From RYN-230 sp036509255 (GTDB taxonomy: Bacteria > Actinomycetota > Actinomycetes > Streptosporangiales > Streptosporangiaceae): a stretch of DNA of 64,000 nucleotides. The notes beneath the pieces were generated by a model, which worked only from the letters and a program-made list of their open reading frames with translations, was not told the DNA's origin and made no database searches. The stretch is from positions 17,795-81,794 of the forward strand of contig DATCFY010000046.1 in assembly GCA_036509255.1 (NCBI GenBank). The letters run 5' to 3'. Positions 18,155 through 27,171 of this stretch are shown here, one piece after another (positions within the stretch are counted from its first letter, which is position 1; every line of letters begins with the position of its first letter). Position numbers and translations under genes: made by a program.

Positions 18155-18567
18155 TCAGGAGAGTTCCGCCAGTGCGCTCGCCAGCGGTTCCAGCACGCCG
18201 GGGATGTGCGGCGGGGGAGGGACACGATCACCAGCCCGGCGCCGGCGCTCCCGAACGCCGCGGCCTCCGCCGCCGCCTCCGCCGGGTCGCCGGTGAACGG
18301 CACCTGGGCGGACAGCCGGATCTCCGCGGGGTCGCGCCCGGCCGCCGCGCAGTGCTGGTACAGCACGTCCCGCGCCCGGTGAACTGGCCCGGTGTGCCGC
18401 CGCCGAAGTTCCAGTGCTGGGCGAAGCGGGCTGCGGTGCGCAGCGTGCGCCGCTCGCCGTGGCCGCCGATGCAGATCGGCGGATGCGGTTGCTGCACCGG
18501 CTTGGGATCGCACCGGGCGCCGGTCAGCGTGTAGTAGCGGCCCTGGAATGTGGTGCGCGAAGCGCAT
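18155..18567 (-). pseudogene. Remnant of an LLM-class F420-dependent oxidoreductase
   Basis: Three frames must be joined. The first gives FQGRYYTLTGARCDPKPV, then PICIGGHGERRTLRTAARF and FAQHWNFGGGTPGQF. After one lost base near 18380 the next gives RARDVLYQHCAAAGRDP and AEIRLSAQV. After another in the G5 run 18213-18217 the last gives PPHIPGVLEPLASALAELS and a stop at 18155. These are the C-terminal half of luciferase-like F420 oxidoreductases. The first roughly 190 residues are absent; only MRFAHH at 18567 may remain from the start. Not expected to make a functional enzyme. Confidence 0.8.
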
Positions 18568-18702
18568 GGCTCTCAACCTAGCCAGCCCCCGCCGGGTAGC
18601 TGAATCTTCCGCCACGTGCTGGGTGAGCCGCATGCTGCACTATCTCCGGCCGCGCGCCCAGTCACACTGCCCCTCTGCCCACGTAGGCCCGCGGATGGCG
18701 CG

Positions 18703-19611
18703 CTAGCGGCTGGTGGCGAACTCGCCGGCCCGGACGGAGGGGGGGTCGTCCTCACCCACGATGAGGTGGCTGTGGCTCAGTGCCGAGACGCCGCCGACGA
18801 TGAGGGCCAGGGCCAGGGCCTCGACGGCCAGGTCCAGGACGCCGGTCTGCATGTGCTCCCCGAACAGAAACAGCCCGAGGAGACTGGCCGACAGCGGGTC
18901 GAGGATGGTGAATCCAGGCTGGGAAGCGGCGAGCGGGCCGGCCGCCAGCGCGTGCGTGGCCAGCAGCAGGGTGGCTGCCCCCGCCCCGATCAAGACGTAC
19001 AGCGACCAGTTGGTCAGGATGGCGGTCAGGCCGCTGCCCAGGTGCGAGCTGAGCTCCTTGATCACCGCGGCGACGAACCCCCAGGCCACCCCGGTGGCTG
19101 CACCGAGCACGGCAGCGCGACGGGACGGGGCGGCGCCGGGGAGCCGGCCCAGCCCGAAGGCCACGGCCAGCGCGACAAGGACGACGCCCAGCGACGCCAG
19201 GCCGGCCAGCCACCACAAAGCGGCGGGCGCATGCAGGCGGCCGCCCGACGGAGACGCCGCGAGCAGGAACAGCCCCAGCCCGGCGCACATGGCGATGGCA
19301 GCGAGCCAGTCGCGCCGCTTCACCGGACGCGAGCCGATCACCGCCATGTAGCCGAATACGAAGATCAGCTCCAACGCCAGGATCGGCTGGACCAGGGCCA
19401 GCGCGCCGAAGCGCAGAGCGCTGATCTGCAGGATGAAGCCGAGGATCATGCTGAGCAGGCCGAGCACCCAGATCGGCTGGCGGACCAGCTTGAACAGCAG
19501 GTACACGTCAAAGCCCGAGGACCCGGCCTCGCGCGCGCCGAGACGCTGGCAGACCGAGGAGGTGGCGATGCAGAAGCTGGCTGCGAGAGCCAGCAGGATC
19601 GCCGCTTCCAC
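18703..19611 (-). CDS. DMT-superfamily transporter (EamA/NIPA type)
   Basis: 302 residues with nine to ten hydrophobic helices arranged as two similar halves, starting directly with a helix (EAAILLALAASFCIATSSVCQ). FGALALVQPILALELIFVFGY in the first half and SQPGFTILDPLSASLLGLFLF in the second are matching repeat segments. The C-terminal 25 residues are soluble. Family members export metabolites or move magnesium; substrate not predictable. Confidence 0.82.
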   Translation of the reverse strand: MEAAILLALAASFCIATSSVCQRLGAREAGSSGFDVYLLFKLVRQPIWVLGLLSMILGFILQISALRFGALALVQPILALELIFVFGYMAVIGSRPVKRRDWLAAIAMCAGLGLFLLAASPSGGRLHAPAALWWLAGLASLGVVLVALAVAFGLGRLPGAAPSRRAAVLGAATGVAWGFVAAVIKELSSHLGSGLTAILTNWSLYVLIGAGAATLLLATHALAAGPLAASQPGFTILDPLSASLLGLFLFGEHMQTGVLDLAVEALALALIVGGVSALSHSHLIVGEDDPPSVRAGEFATSR

Positions 19612-19749
19612 GAATTTTCACCCCCTGCTCGGCTCGTTCACGGCATACCCGGAGCTTCCTCCGCTACGTACAACCGGTTCGCCAGCCGAATCTTCCCGCC
19701 GGCGGCGTGAATCTTGCCGGAGGCGGCCGCGCGCCGCGCGGGGAGGTTC

Positions 19750-21276
19750 TCAGGGTAGCGGTGTCACGTCCGGGACCGCCGCCCCCCTGGTCCGGCGGCC
19801 CATCCACCAGAAGGCCGTCCCGATGACGACGAAGGCCAGTACCGGGAGGAGTTCCGTCCACAGGTAGGTGAAGCGCTGGGCGTAGGTCCAGCCCGAGGGG
19901 ATGAAGTCACTGCCGAACCATGAGCTGCCCAGCCCGGGGGCGATGAGCTGGATGCTGGCGATGGCCACCAGCACCATCAGGAGCACGGTCAACGGCCGGT
20001 ACCAGGGCATCTTGAACGGCCGGGGCGTGGCGGGGTGGCTGCGCCGCAGCTTCCACAGCGCCGGATAGATGAGCAGGTAGCTGATCAGCGTGGTGGAGAT
20101 GGTCACGCCGAGCACCGCGTCGAAGTACTTCGCGGCGTTGCCGCTGCTGATCTGGTGCGCGAGCACGACCACGATGGTGGCCACGACGCCGCTGAATACG
20201 TTGACCCGGACGGGGGTGCCGTACTTGGCGTTGATCACCCCGAGCGTGCGCGGGCCGGCTCCGTCGTAGCAGGACACGGCCAGGGCCCGGTCCGAGCCCA
20301 TGATCCAGGTCACGCCGGAGGTCAGCAGACAGAGGATGAACAGGAGCGCGCAGGCATCGCCGAGGACCAGCCCGGCCCCGCTCAGGGTGGCGGTGCCGCT
20401 CGCGGTGGCATGCCCGCCGTAGACGGTGAACACGTCCTGGATCGCGCTGACGAAGCCGCTGAAGTTGGTGATGGCACTGGGCGGGAGGACGATCAGGATG
20501 CCGATCACGGGCAGGGCGTACAGCACCACGCTGGCCACCGCGGAGCGGGCGATCCCGAACGGCACGTCGCGCTGCGGGTTGGTCATCTCCTCACCGGCGC
20601 TGCTGGGCAGCTCGAACCCGACGAAGTTGAACAGCAGCACGCCGACGAGCAGCACGAACCCGCTCGCGGACGGCTTGTAGTCGCTTGCGCCCAGGCCGTG
20701 CGCGCCGTGCTTGAACGCGAAGATGATGACCGAGAGCGTGAACACGCCGAGCACGATGAACCGGGCGAAGGCCCCGGCGGTCGGCAGCCACTTGGCCTTG
20801 CTGAACGACATGATGGCGGCCAGGATCGACAGCCACACGAACGCGAGCGCGATGACGAACCACACCGGCGTCGACACGTTCGCGCCGTGGTTGAAGAACA
20901 CCTGGACCGCGGTGATGCAGGTGATGGTGAGCGAGCCGCCGATCCACACGGGGTTGGTGATCCAGTACAGGAAGTTGTTCACGGCCCCGGCCAGGTGCCC
21001 GAAGGCTAGCCGGGTCCAGTAGTACGGCCCGCCCTCCTCCGGGAAGGCGGCGCCCAGCTCGGCGAACAGCAGCGCCTGCGGGACGAAGAACACGACCGCG
21101 AAGATCATCATCCAGGTGAAGGCCTGGCCACCGCCCTGCGCCACGGTGGCGATGGTGTCCACCCCGACGATGGTGCAGATGAGGAAGAAGAGGATGTCGA
21201 AGCGGCCGAAGTGGCGCTGCAGCTTCTGCCGCTCGATGGTAGCCGCAACGGTCGTCGTGTCCAGGGTGTCAGTCAT
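19750..21276 (-). CDS. APC-superfamily amino acid permease
   Basis: 508 residues with 12 predicted membrane helices. The first unwound helix motif reads LICTIVGVDTIATVAQGGG, and the following QALLFAELGAAFPEEGGPYYWTRLAFG is the classic APC consensus. FNFVGFELPSSAGEEMTNPQRDVP marks helix 6 and the loop after it. The protein imports or exchanges amino acids or amines at the cytoplasmic membrane. It is divergent from the DUF4118 protein at 21552. Confidence 0.88.
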   Translation of the reverse strand: MTDTLDTTTVAATIERQKLQRHFGRFDILFFLICTIVGVDTIATVAQGGGQAFTWMMIFAVVFFVPQALLFAELGAAFPEEGGPYYWTRLAFGHLAGAVNNFLYWITNPVWIGGSLTITCITAVQVFFNHGANVSTPVWFVIALAFVWLSILAAIMSFSKAKWLPTAGAFARFIVLGVFTLSVIIFAFKHGAHGLGASDYKPSASGFVLLVGVLLFNFVGFELPSSAGEEMTNPQRDVPFGIARSAVASVVLYALPVIGILIVLPPSAITNFSGFVSAIQDVFTVYGGHATASGTATLSGAGLVLGDACALLFILCLLTSGVTWIMGSDRALAVSCYDGAGPRTLGVINAKYGTPVRVNVFSGVVATIVVVLAHQISSGNAAKYFDAVLGVTISTTLISYLLIYPALWKLRRSHPATPRPFKMPWYRPLTVLLMVLVAIASIQLIAPGLGSSWFGSDFIPSGWTYAQRFTYLWTELLPVLAFVVIGTAFWWMGRRTRGAAVPDVTPLP

Positions 21277-21551
21277 CCGCGGCGCTCCTGGGGGTCAACA
21301 GGGGGGATACGCAGGCACATCCTGGGCGCAGCCTCACAAGCGATGATTTCCGGCGTATTTCCTAATGATGACGCGGACGAACGAGCCCCGATATTTCATG
21401 ATCCCCTGGAGTCGCGGTGCGGGACCTTCGGGTAACAGGTCGAGCCCGAACGGCACTAGAGTCCCGCCCGCCTGCGGAGTTGGCTGGGCGGTGGCCAGTA
21501 CGGGGCCTTCCCGGGCTGGCCGACCGGAGACAGCTGTGTTAGGACGGTGTT

Positions 21552-22319
21552 ATGCGGACTTGGCGGATGCCGGGCCGGGACCGCCTGGCCATGCTGGCCG
21601 CGCTCGCGGCGCCGCTGGCCCTGGCCGCGATTCTGGTGCCCTGGCGCGGCAGTTTCCCCAACACCGACGCCGCGCTGGTGCTGATCCTGCTGGTCGTGGC
21701 CGTGGCCGCGAACGGATACCGGCTGGCCGGGTACGTCGCCGCCCTCTCGGCGGCGGTCTGGTTCGACTTTTTCCTGACCCGGCCGTACGAGCGGTTCGCG
21801 ATCCTGCGCCGGGCCGACATCGAGACCACCGTGCTGCTGCTGCTCATCGGGGTGGCGGTCACCGAGCTCGCGGTCTGGGCCCGGCACCAGCACGCCGTGG
21901 CCAGCAGGCGGGCGGGCTACCTGGACGGGATCAGCGCTGCTGCGCAGGCGGCGGTGCAGGGCGGTTCCCCGTCGGACCTGATCGACCAGGTCAGCAGGCA
22001 GCTCACCGGGCTGCTGTCGCTGCGGTCGTGCCGGTTCCAGTACGGGGTGGCCGGGATCGGCCAGCCCGCCCGGCTGCAGCACGACGGGACGGTCACCCGC
22101 GGGCGCCAGGCCCGGGACGCGGACACGGACACGGACACCGCCGGCTTGCCCCGCGGCGACACGGAACTGCTGGTGGAAAGCGGCGGCATCCTCCGGGGCC
22201 GGTTCCTCATGACCCCCGCCCCCGGCGCGCAGCCCAGCCATGAGCAGCGGCTGCTGGCCATCGCGTTCGCCGACCAGGTTGGTGCGGCCCTCGTCTCGAG
22301 CCACCCGGTCGACCAGTAA
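21552..22319 (+). CDS. DUF4118-domain membrane protein, KdpD-sensor-like
   Basis: 255 residues. Four hydrophobic helices fill residues 12-115, with the DUF4118 signature AAVWFDFFLTRPYERFAI, as in the membrane part of the KdpD histidine kinase. The C-terminal 130 residues resemble a shortened GAF-like module ending in RLLAIAFADQVGAALVSSH. No kinase domain follows, so it is a stand-alone sensor-like protein. A short Asp/Thr repeat (DADTDTDT) sits in the soluble part. Signal unknown. Confidence 0.85.
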   Translation: MRTWRMPGRDRLAMLAALAAPLALAAILVPWRGSFPNTDAALVLILLVVAVAANGYRLAGYVAALSAAVWFDFFLTRPYERFAILRRADIETTVLLLLIGVAVTELAVWARHQHAVASRRAGYLDGISAAAQAAVQGGSPSDLIDQVSRQLTGLLSLRSCRFQYGVAGIGQPARLQHDGTVTRGRQARDADTDTDTAGLPRGDTELLVESGGILRGRFLMTPAPGAQPSHEQRLLAIAFADQVGAALVSSHPVDQ

Positions 22320-22467
22320 GCGGACCGCTAGGCGCGGTTTGCGGCTGGCTCCAGTTCGTGTCCGCAGCCACGCCGCGCCCGGCAGCTGATGCTTCCGGTG
22401 GGCCAGGCTCCCGCCCGCGGCGTTCCATAACAGCGGGTACCCGGCGCCGTTTTCATCGCTGGCCGTT

Positions 22468-23487
22468 CTAGCCGAAGGTGATCGCGTTTGCCTGGATTCC
22501 GGGGTCTGGGAAGGCGATCTCGAAGGTGCGGTCGGTGATGGGGCCGCCCTGCCGGATGAGCTGGTAGAGCCGTTGCTGCATGACCTTCCCGTGGCCCTGG
22601 TCATCGACATCGGTTCCGTGGTCCGCGCCCGGTGGCTGTCCGTCGATGAGGACGCGGAACGGCACGGAAGTTCCTGGGTCTGCCGGTCCCATGACGAGGT
22701 GAAGATCGCGAGCGTGGAAACGGCAGAAGATCCGCCCGTTGGGCGCGTTCAGCGTGGTGGCCTGTTCTTCCATCGTCCAGTCCCCGGACAGGGCCCAGTG
22801 GTTGAGTCTCAGCTGCGCGGGGGCGGCGTAGCTGTGACGCTGGCCCGGCAGGGCGCCGCCGGGGGAGGCAAAGTTCTCGGTGCGCTCGTAGCCGGTGTAG
22901 TTTTCCGGTGATCTCAGGCTGGCCCAGTCGGCAGGCGCTTCGATACCGCGGGCATCGACCGATACCAGCTCCGGGTCGATGTCGCCGGATCCGGCCTCGG
23001 CCAGCAGATGCTGGATGATCATTTCTGACTGCTGGTATTCGCCTTCGCCGAAGTGGTGATGCCGGATATGTCCCCGTGCGTCGGCGAAGTAGAGGGCGGG
23101 CCAGTAGTGGTTGTCAAAGGCACGCCATATCGCGTAGTCGTTATCGAGCGCGACCGGGTAGGCGATTCCCATGTCCTTCGTGGCCCGGCTGACGTTATCG
23201 GGGTTGTGCTCGAACGCGAACTCGGGCGTGTGCACGCCGATCACGACCAGCCCGTGGTCGGCGTATTTCGTGGCCCAGGCGCGGACGTAGGGAAGCTGGC
23301 GTAGCCAGTTGATGCAGGTATAGGTCCAGAAGCCAGCCAGGACGACTTTCCCTCGCAGGCCTGCTGGTGTCAGCGGCGGCGAATTGAGCCACCCGGTCGC
23401 GCCGCCGAACGCGGGCAGTTCGCCCTCAACAGGCGGCCGGACCGAGGCCGTGTGCAGTCCGGCGGGCGTGCGCCAGTGTGTGTTCAT
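22468..23487 (-). CDS. DipZ-type thioredoxin-like protein with a single active-site cysteine
   Basis: 339 residues. A thioredoxin/redoxin domain (residues about 30-170) has WTYTCINWLRQLPYVRAWA at the active site and VVIGVHTPEFAFEHNPDNV after it. The usual C-x-x-C reads CINW, so the resolving Cys is Trp. The C-terminal half is a carbohydrate-module-like domain typical of the DipZ C-terminus. No signal peptide is visible and no CcdA-like membrane domain is fused, unlike mycobacterial DipZ. May act in thiol or peroxide metabolism in the cytoplasm (inference). Confidence 0.85.
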   Translation of the reverse strand: MNTHWRTPAGLHTASVRPPVEGELPAFGGATGWLNSPPLTPAGLRGKVVLAGFWTYTCINWLRQLPYVRAWATKYADHGLVVIGVHTPEFAFEHNPDNVSRATKDMGIAYPVALDNDYAIWRAFDNHYWPALYFADARGHIRHHHFGEGEYQQSEMIIQHLLAEAGSGDIDPELVSVDARGIEAPADWASLRSPENYTGYERTENFASPGGALPGQRHSYAAPAQLRLNHWALSGDWTMEEQATTLNAPNGRIFCRFHARDLHLVMGPADPGTSVPFRVLIDGQPPGADHGTDVDDQGHGKVMQQRLYQLIRQGGPITDRTFEIAFPDPGIQANAITFG

Positions 23488-23598
23488 GACGATGCCTTCC
23501 TGGGCTGGATGCCCCGGCCCGGACGCTCCCGGCCGGTGTCACCAGGTCTCTGGACCGACGGCGCGCCCCATCCGGGCGCGCCGTCCGCCGCTGCCCGG

Positions 23599-24798
23599 CT
23601 AGCGCAGTGACCGGAAAGAGTCCCGCATCTCGCCGACGAACAGGTCCGGCTGTTCCCACGCGGCGAAGTGGCCGCCCCGGTCGAGCTTGTTGTAATGGAT
23701 GAGATTCTTGGGATACGCGAGCTCTGCCCAGCTCCGCGGGGCTTCATAGAGCTCGTCGGGGAAGACGCTGATGGCAAACGGGATCGAGATGTTCTTGGCG
23801 TCGAAGAAGTCCGCCTTGTTCTCCCAGTACAGGCGGCCCGAGGAAACGCCGGTGTTCGTCAGCCAGTAGAGCGTGATGTTGTCGAGGATGTCGTCTCGGG
23901 TCAGGTCGCCCGCCGGATGTCCCTGCAGGGCCTGTTCGACGAGCCCGGGCTGGCCGGTACCGTCGCCGTGGTCCAGCATGAACGCGGCGAGGTCGACGGG
24001 TGAGTCCGCGAGTCCGTACAGCGTTTGCGGCCGCGTGGTCATGATCTGTGCGTAGGCCACGTGCTTCGCGTAGAAGTTGCTCAGCTGTTCGTATGCGCGC
24101 AGCTCCTCGTCGGAGAGATCCGATGGCGGCGGGTCGCCGCGCTGGACCGCCTTGTTGATGTCGGCTGGAGCGGTACCCGGCATGTTGGAGTGAATGCCGA
24201 GCAACTCCGGTGCTGCCTGCTCACCCATCGTCTGCGTGACGGCCGCACCCCAATCGCCGCCTTGCGCTACAAACTGGGTGTATCCGAGGCGCTTCATCAG
24301 CATTACCCAGGCACGGGCGGTGCGGACGGGATCCCAGCCGGTGCTGGCCGGCTTGCCGGAGAACCCGTAGCCCGGCAGTGAGGGAATCACCAGATCGAAC
24401 GCGTCCTCAGCGCTCGCGCCATGCGCCGTGGGATTGGTAAGCGGCTCGATGATCTTCAGCTGCTCGATGATCGAGCCAGGCCACCCGTGTGTGACGATCA
24501 GCGGCAGCGCGTCCTGGTGCTGGGAGCGGACGTAGATGAAATGAATGTCAAGCCCGTCGATCTCGGTGATGAAGTGCGGCAGGGCGTTCAGCCTCGCCTC
24601 GCACTTGCGCCAGTCGTAGTCTGTCCCCCAGTAGCGTGCGAGGTCCTGCATGAGCGCGAGCGGCACGCCCTGCGAGTCGTCGGTGACCGTCTCGCGCTCG
24701 GGCCACCTGGCCGCCTTGACGCGTCTCCGCAATTCGGTAAGTTCCGCTTCCGGGAAGTCGACGCGGAACGGGCGGAGGGTGTTGTCTTCGGTGGGCAT
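23599..24798 (-). CDS. Epoxide hydrolase
   Basis: 399-residue alpha/beta hydrolase with the N-terminal EHN lid domain (RPFRVDFPEAELTELRRRVKAARWP). HGWPG at 104-108 forms the oxyanion hole. Asp182 in QGGDWGAA is the nucleophile, and the C-terminal GGHFAAWEQP supplies the His. The protein opens epoxides to diols through an ester intermediate. The start ATG 24798 lies only 2 bp from a truncated hydrolase fragment at 24801-24920, suggesting that a deletion fused two genes' flanks. Confidence 0.93.
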   Translation of the reverse strand: MPTEDNTLRPFRVDFPEAELTELRRRVKAARWPERETVTDDSQGVPLALMQDLARYWGTDYDWRKCEARLNALPHFITEIDGLDIHFIYVRSQHQDALPLIVTHGWPGSIIEQLKIIEPLTNPTAHGASAEDAFDLVIPSLPGYGFSGKPASTGWDPVRTARAWVMLMKRLGYTQFVAQGGDWGAAVTQTMGEQAAPELLGIHSNMPGTAPADINKAVQRGDPPPSDLSDEELRAYEQLSNFYAKHVAYAQIMTTRPQTLYGLADSPVDLAAFMLDHGDGTGQPGLVEQALQGHPAGDLTRDDILDNITLYWLTNTGVSSGRLYWENKADFFDAKNISIPFAISVFPDELYEAPRSWAELAYPKNLIHYNKLDRGGHFAAWEQPDLFVGEMRDSFRSLR

Positions 24799-24800
24799 CT

Positions 24801-24920
24801 TCGTCTCCTATACAACCGCTCGATGACACCGTTCCAGCGCGACGTATCCGCGAAGGCACCGTGCGCGAGCACGATCGCCGGGTTTACCCCTGGTTGCTCA
24901 AACATCAGGCTCTTCCCCAT
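24801..24920 (-). pseudogene. N-terminal fragment of an alpha/beta hydrolase
   Basis: From ATG 24920 the translation contains the segments FEQPGVNPAIVLAHGAFADT and SRWNGVIERLYRR, the standard opening of small alpha/beta-fold hydrolases with the HG oxyanion motif. The homology ends after about 38 residues, where the sequence runs into the ribosome site and start of the epoxide hydrolase. No remaining catalytic part exists nearby. The frame continues into the neighbouring gene out of phase. Confidence 0.7.
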
Positions 24921-25173
24921 GTGACCTGAAGTTATGTGGTATAAGCGTCGCACACCCGGCGGCGCCTCACCACCCTTGAAGCCACGGGTCAGGACCCATG
25001 TCGTAGTGCTCGCAACCCAGCGGCAGCCAGCCTGCGACGCAACGCGATGCTCGCGGAGATCAACCGCACCCGGGTGACGCGGGCGGGCTGGCTGAGTGCC
25101 CCCCGGCCACCGCACCGACACCACCACCCGCGCCCAATACTGGGAATGAACGCGGCACAATTCCGGGGGCTTA

Positions 25174-26238
25174 TCAGGTGCTGGCCCGCGCCCAGCACAG
25201 CCGCGGCCCCGCGCCGCGGCGGACCTCCCGGTTCACGGCCAGGTAGTGCAGGTGAGCGACGGTCTCGGCGAGTGCCATCCGGCGCATCGTGCCCAGCGCG
25301 TCCCAGCCGCGTGACCAGGTCAGCTGGGTGGCGATGACCCAGGCCGTGGGCTGTCCCAGCCGGTCGATCACGCGCAGGATCTCCGCACCGCGGTCGTGGT
25401 GGTGGGCGACCAGGGTGGCCGAGCGGACATCCAGGCCGCTGAACCGGTACTCGTGCGCGGGCAGTGCCTCCTCGGCCGCGAAGGTCCCGGCGCGCACCAG
25501 CGAGGCCAGGTAGTCAGTCAGCGGGTCGGCGTCCCCGGCGCTGTGCACCCCGATGTTGGGGCTGATCCGGGGGAGCACGTGGTCACCGGTGAGCAGCACG
25601 CCCGCGGTGGCGTCGTGCAGGCACAGGTGCCCCGGGGTATGCCCGGGAGTCCAGATCGCGCGCACCTCCCGGCCCGCGATGGGCAGGATCTCGCCGTCGC
25701 CCACGAACCGGTCGGGCTCGGGCATGTCCAGCAAGCCGCTGATCCGGTCCGGGTCCATGACCAGGGCGGGAACCTCCTCCTCGGGCACACCGTGGCCGCG
25801 AAGCCACTCCTGGTCGGAGCCGGGTTGCCGCTCCCGCCAGAGCCGGGACGGCAGGGTCTCGGCCTCCGCGGGGTGCATCGCGATCCAGGCCCCGCTTTCC
25901 TCCCGGACCCAGGCGCTCAGCCCGTGATGGTCCGGGTGGATGTGGGTGACGATGACGCCCGTGACGTCGCCGGGCGTCACCCCGGCCGCCGCCAGCCCGG
26001 CCGTGAGGGCGCGCCGGCCGTCCGCGGAGTCCCAGCCGGGATCGACGATCACCGTGCCCGCGTCTGCGGTGAACGCGTAGCTCAGCGTGTACCGCAGCGG
26101 GTTGTCCGGGATGGGGACCGGCACCGACCACAAGCCCGGCCGGACCTGCTCGACAGGCGGCAGCACCCGGGCCCGCCAGGCGTCCCGCTGCTCCGTACCG
26201 GTCACCTGGAAACCGCTGGCCACTTCGGGAACGGTCAT
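25174..26238 (-). CDS. MBL-fold metallo-hydrolase
   Basis: 354 residues. The zinc-binding motif VTHIHPDHHG has His99, His101, Asp103 and His104. Further ligands are in WTPGHTPGHLCLHD, LLTGDHVLP and PAHEYRFSG. A helical C-terminal domain follows, as in glyoxalase-II-like and lactonase-like members. ATG 26238 overlaps the stop of the TetR gene (ATGA), so the two are translationally coupled. A longer open frame to 26688 lies under the TetR gene and is not coding. Substrate unknown, likely a thioester or lactone in acyl-CoA metabolism (inference). Confidence 0.9.
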   Translation of the reverse strand: MTVPEVASGFQVTGTEQRDAWRARVLPPVEQVRPGLWSVPVPIPDNPLRYTLSYAFTADAGTVIVDPGWDSADGRRALTAGLAAAGVTPGDVTGVIVTHIHPDHHGLSAWVREESGAWIAMHPAEAETLPSRLWRERQPGSDQEWLRGHGVPEEEVPALVMDPDRISGLLDMPEPDRFVGDGEILPIAGREVRAIWTPGHTPGHLCLHDATAGVLLTGDHVLPRISPNIGVHSAGDADPLTDYLASLVRAGTFAAEEALPAHEYRFSGLDVRSATLVAHHHDRGAEILRVIDRLGQPTAWVIATQLTWSRGWDALGTMRRMALAETVAHLHYLAVNREVRRGAGPRLCWARAST

Positions 26239-26852
26239 GCCCCGCCCGCCGCGGGGTTGGTGACGGCCCGCATCAGGAAGTCGACCAGCCGCCCGGCCTG
26301 GGTGCCGGTGGTCCGGGCCAGCTCGCCGCGCCGGCCGGCGGGCGCGGTCATCGCGTGCACCATGGCCCCGCCCACCAGCGTGTCCAGCAGCAGCGTGACC
26401 GACGTGCCCGGGGCCAGCTCGCCGCGGTCGATGCCCCGGCGGACGATGGCCCGGGCGGCCCGGGTCTGGTCGCGCCGCATCACGTCGTAGTGCTCGGCCA
26501 CGCCCGGGATCGCCGCCGCCTCCAGGCCCAGCCGCAGCGCCGTGCGGCCGGTGTCTCCCACATAGATGTCGAAGATCTGGGTGGCCAGCTCGACCAGGTC
26601 GCCGTGCAGGGTGCCGGTGTCCACGTCGGCCACGCAGGCCAGCCGCCAGGTGACCGCGTCGGCCAGGAGCGCTTCCTTGGTGGTCCACCGCAGGTAGAGC
26701 GACGCCTTCCCGACGCCGGCCCGGCGCGCGACCGCCTCCATCGAGAATCCGGCCCAGCCCGCGTCGGCGAACAGGTCGAGTGCGGCCTGGGTAATGCGGC
26801 GATCAACCCCGGGGTCGCGGGGCCGCCCGGGTGCCACGTGCGCCGTGCTCAC
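26235..26852 (-). CDS. TetR family transcriptional regulator
   Basis: 205 residues from GTG 26852, which has GGGAAGG eight bases upstream; GTG 26861 would add three residues but overlaps that site. The helix-turn-helix reads RITQAALDLFADAGWAGFS, then VARRAGVGKASLYLRWTTKEAL. The C-terminal domain resembles TetR_C_11-type regulators. It is the first gene of an operon with the MBL hydrolase and faces the acyl-CoA dehydrogenase across two identical palindromes that it probably binds. Confidence 0.9.
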   Translation of the reverse strand: MSTAHVAPGRPRDPGVDRRITQAALDLFADAGWAGFSMEAVARRAGVGKASLYLRWTTKEALLADAVTWRLACVADVDTGTLHGDLVELATQIFDIYVGDTGRTALRLGLEAAAIPGVAEHYDVMRRDQTRAARAIVRRGIDRGELAPGTSVTLLLDTLVGGAMVHAMTAPAGRRGELARTTGTQAGRLVDFLMRAVTNPAAGGA

Positions 26853-27171
26853 CCGCGCCACCTTCCCGCCGGTCCAGGCCTGGATGCGGCCCGCCCTATT
26901 ACTGAACGCACCACGTTCAGGCTAAGTGGCCCAGGAAACTGAACGCAAGCCGTTCAGCTATTCTCCGGCCGCTCTCCGCGCCGGTCTGCGCGTCCCCGGT
27001 TGTCCCGCTGCAGGCCCGCAACGAAAACCGTCCCGGGCTGATCCTCCCGTGTCACCGTCATCCCGGGCGCGCCCAGGTCGTTGGGCCGTGGTTGGCTGGG
27101 ATGGCAGCGGGAATGGTGCTGTCGCGCCCGCCTGCCCCGCGCCCCCCACCCCGGGTCATCAGGAGCTCGCC
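26853..27171. other. Divergent control region between TetR and acyl-CoA dehydrogenase
   Basis: No gene is supported here. The first 105 bp hold a minus-strand promoter candidate and two operators. The rest (about 26960-27160) is the leader of the acyl-CoA dehydrogenase, ending in AGGAG at 27161. An in-frame extension of the dehydrogenase to 26926 exists but encodes no family-like sequence and crosses an operator. Confidence 0.6.
26902..26957. promoter_or_regulatory. Two identical TetR-type operators and tetR promoter
   Basis: CTGAACG-N5-CGTTCAG occurs at 26902-26920 and at 26939-26957, with identical 7-bp arms and centres 37 bp apart. On the minus strand TTGCGT (26948-26943) and TAGCCT (26924-26919), 18 bases apart, form a candidate promoter for the TetR-MBL operon. 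Its -35 lies in one operator and its -10 edge in the other. This predicts autorepression and shared control of the acyl-CoA dehydrogenase. Confidence 0.7.

Noticed and set aside
16638..18296. 552-codon plus-strand frame opposite the amidohydrolase
   Set aside because: Antisense shadow; the minus-strand protein has all metal-binding motifs of its family.
18124..18633. Single 169-codon gene at this place
   Set aside because: Only its middle part matches LLM oxidoreductases; both flanks match in other frames, so a frameshifted pseudogene explains it better.
26239..26688. N-terminal extension of the MBL hydrolase under the TetR gene
   Set aside because: Low-complexity shadow of the TetR coding sequence; ATG 26238 overlapping the TetR stop gives the family's normal start.
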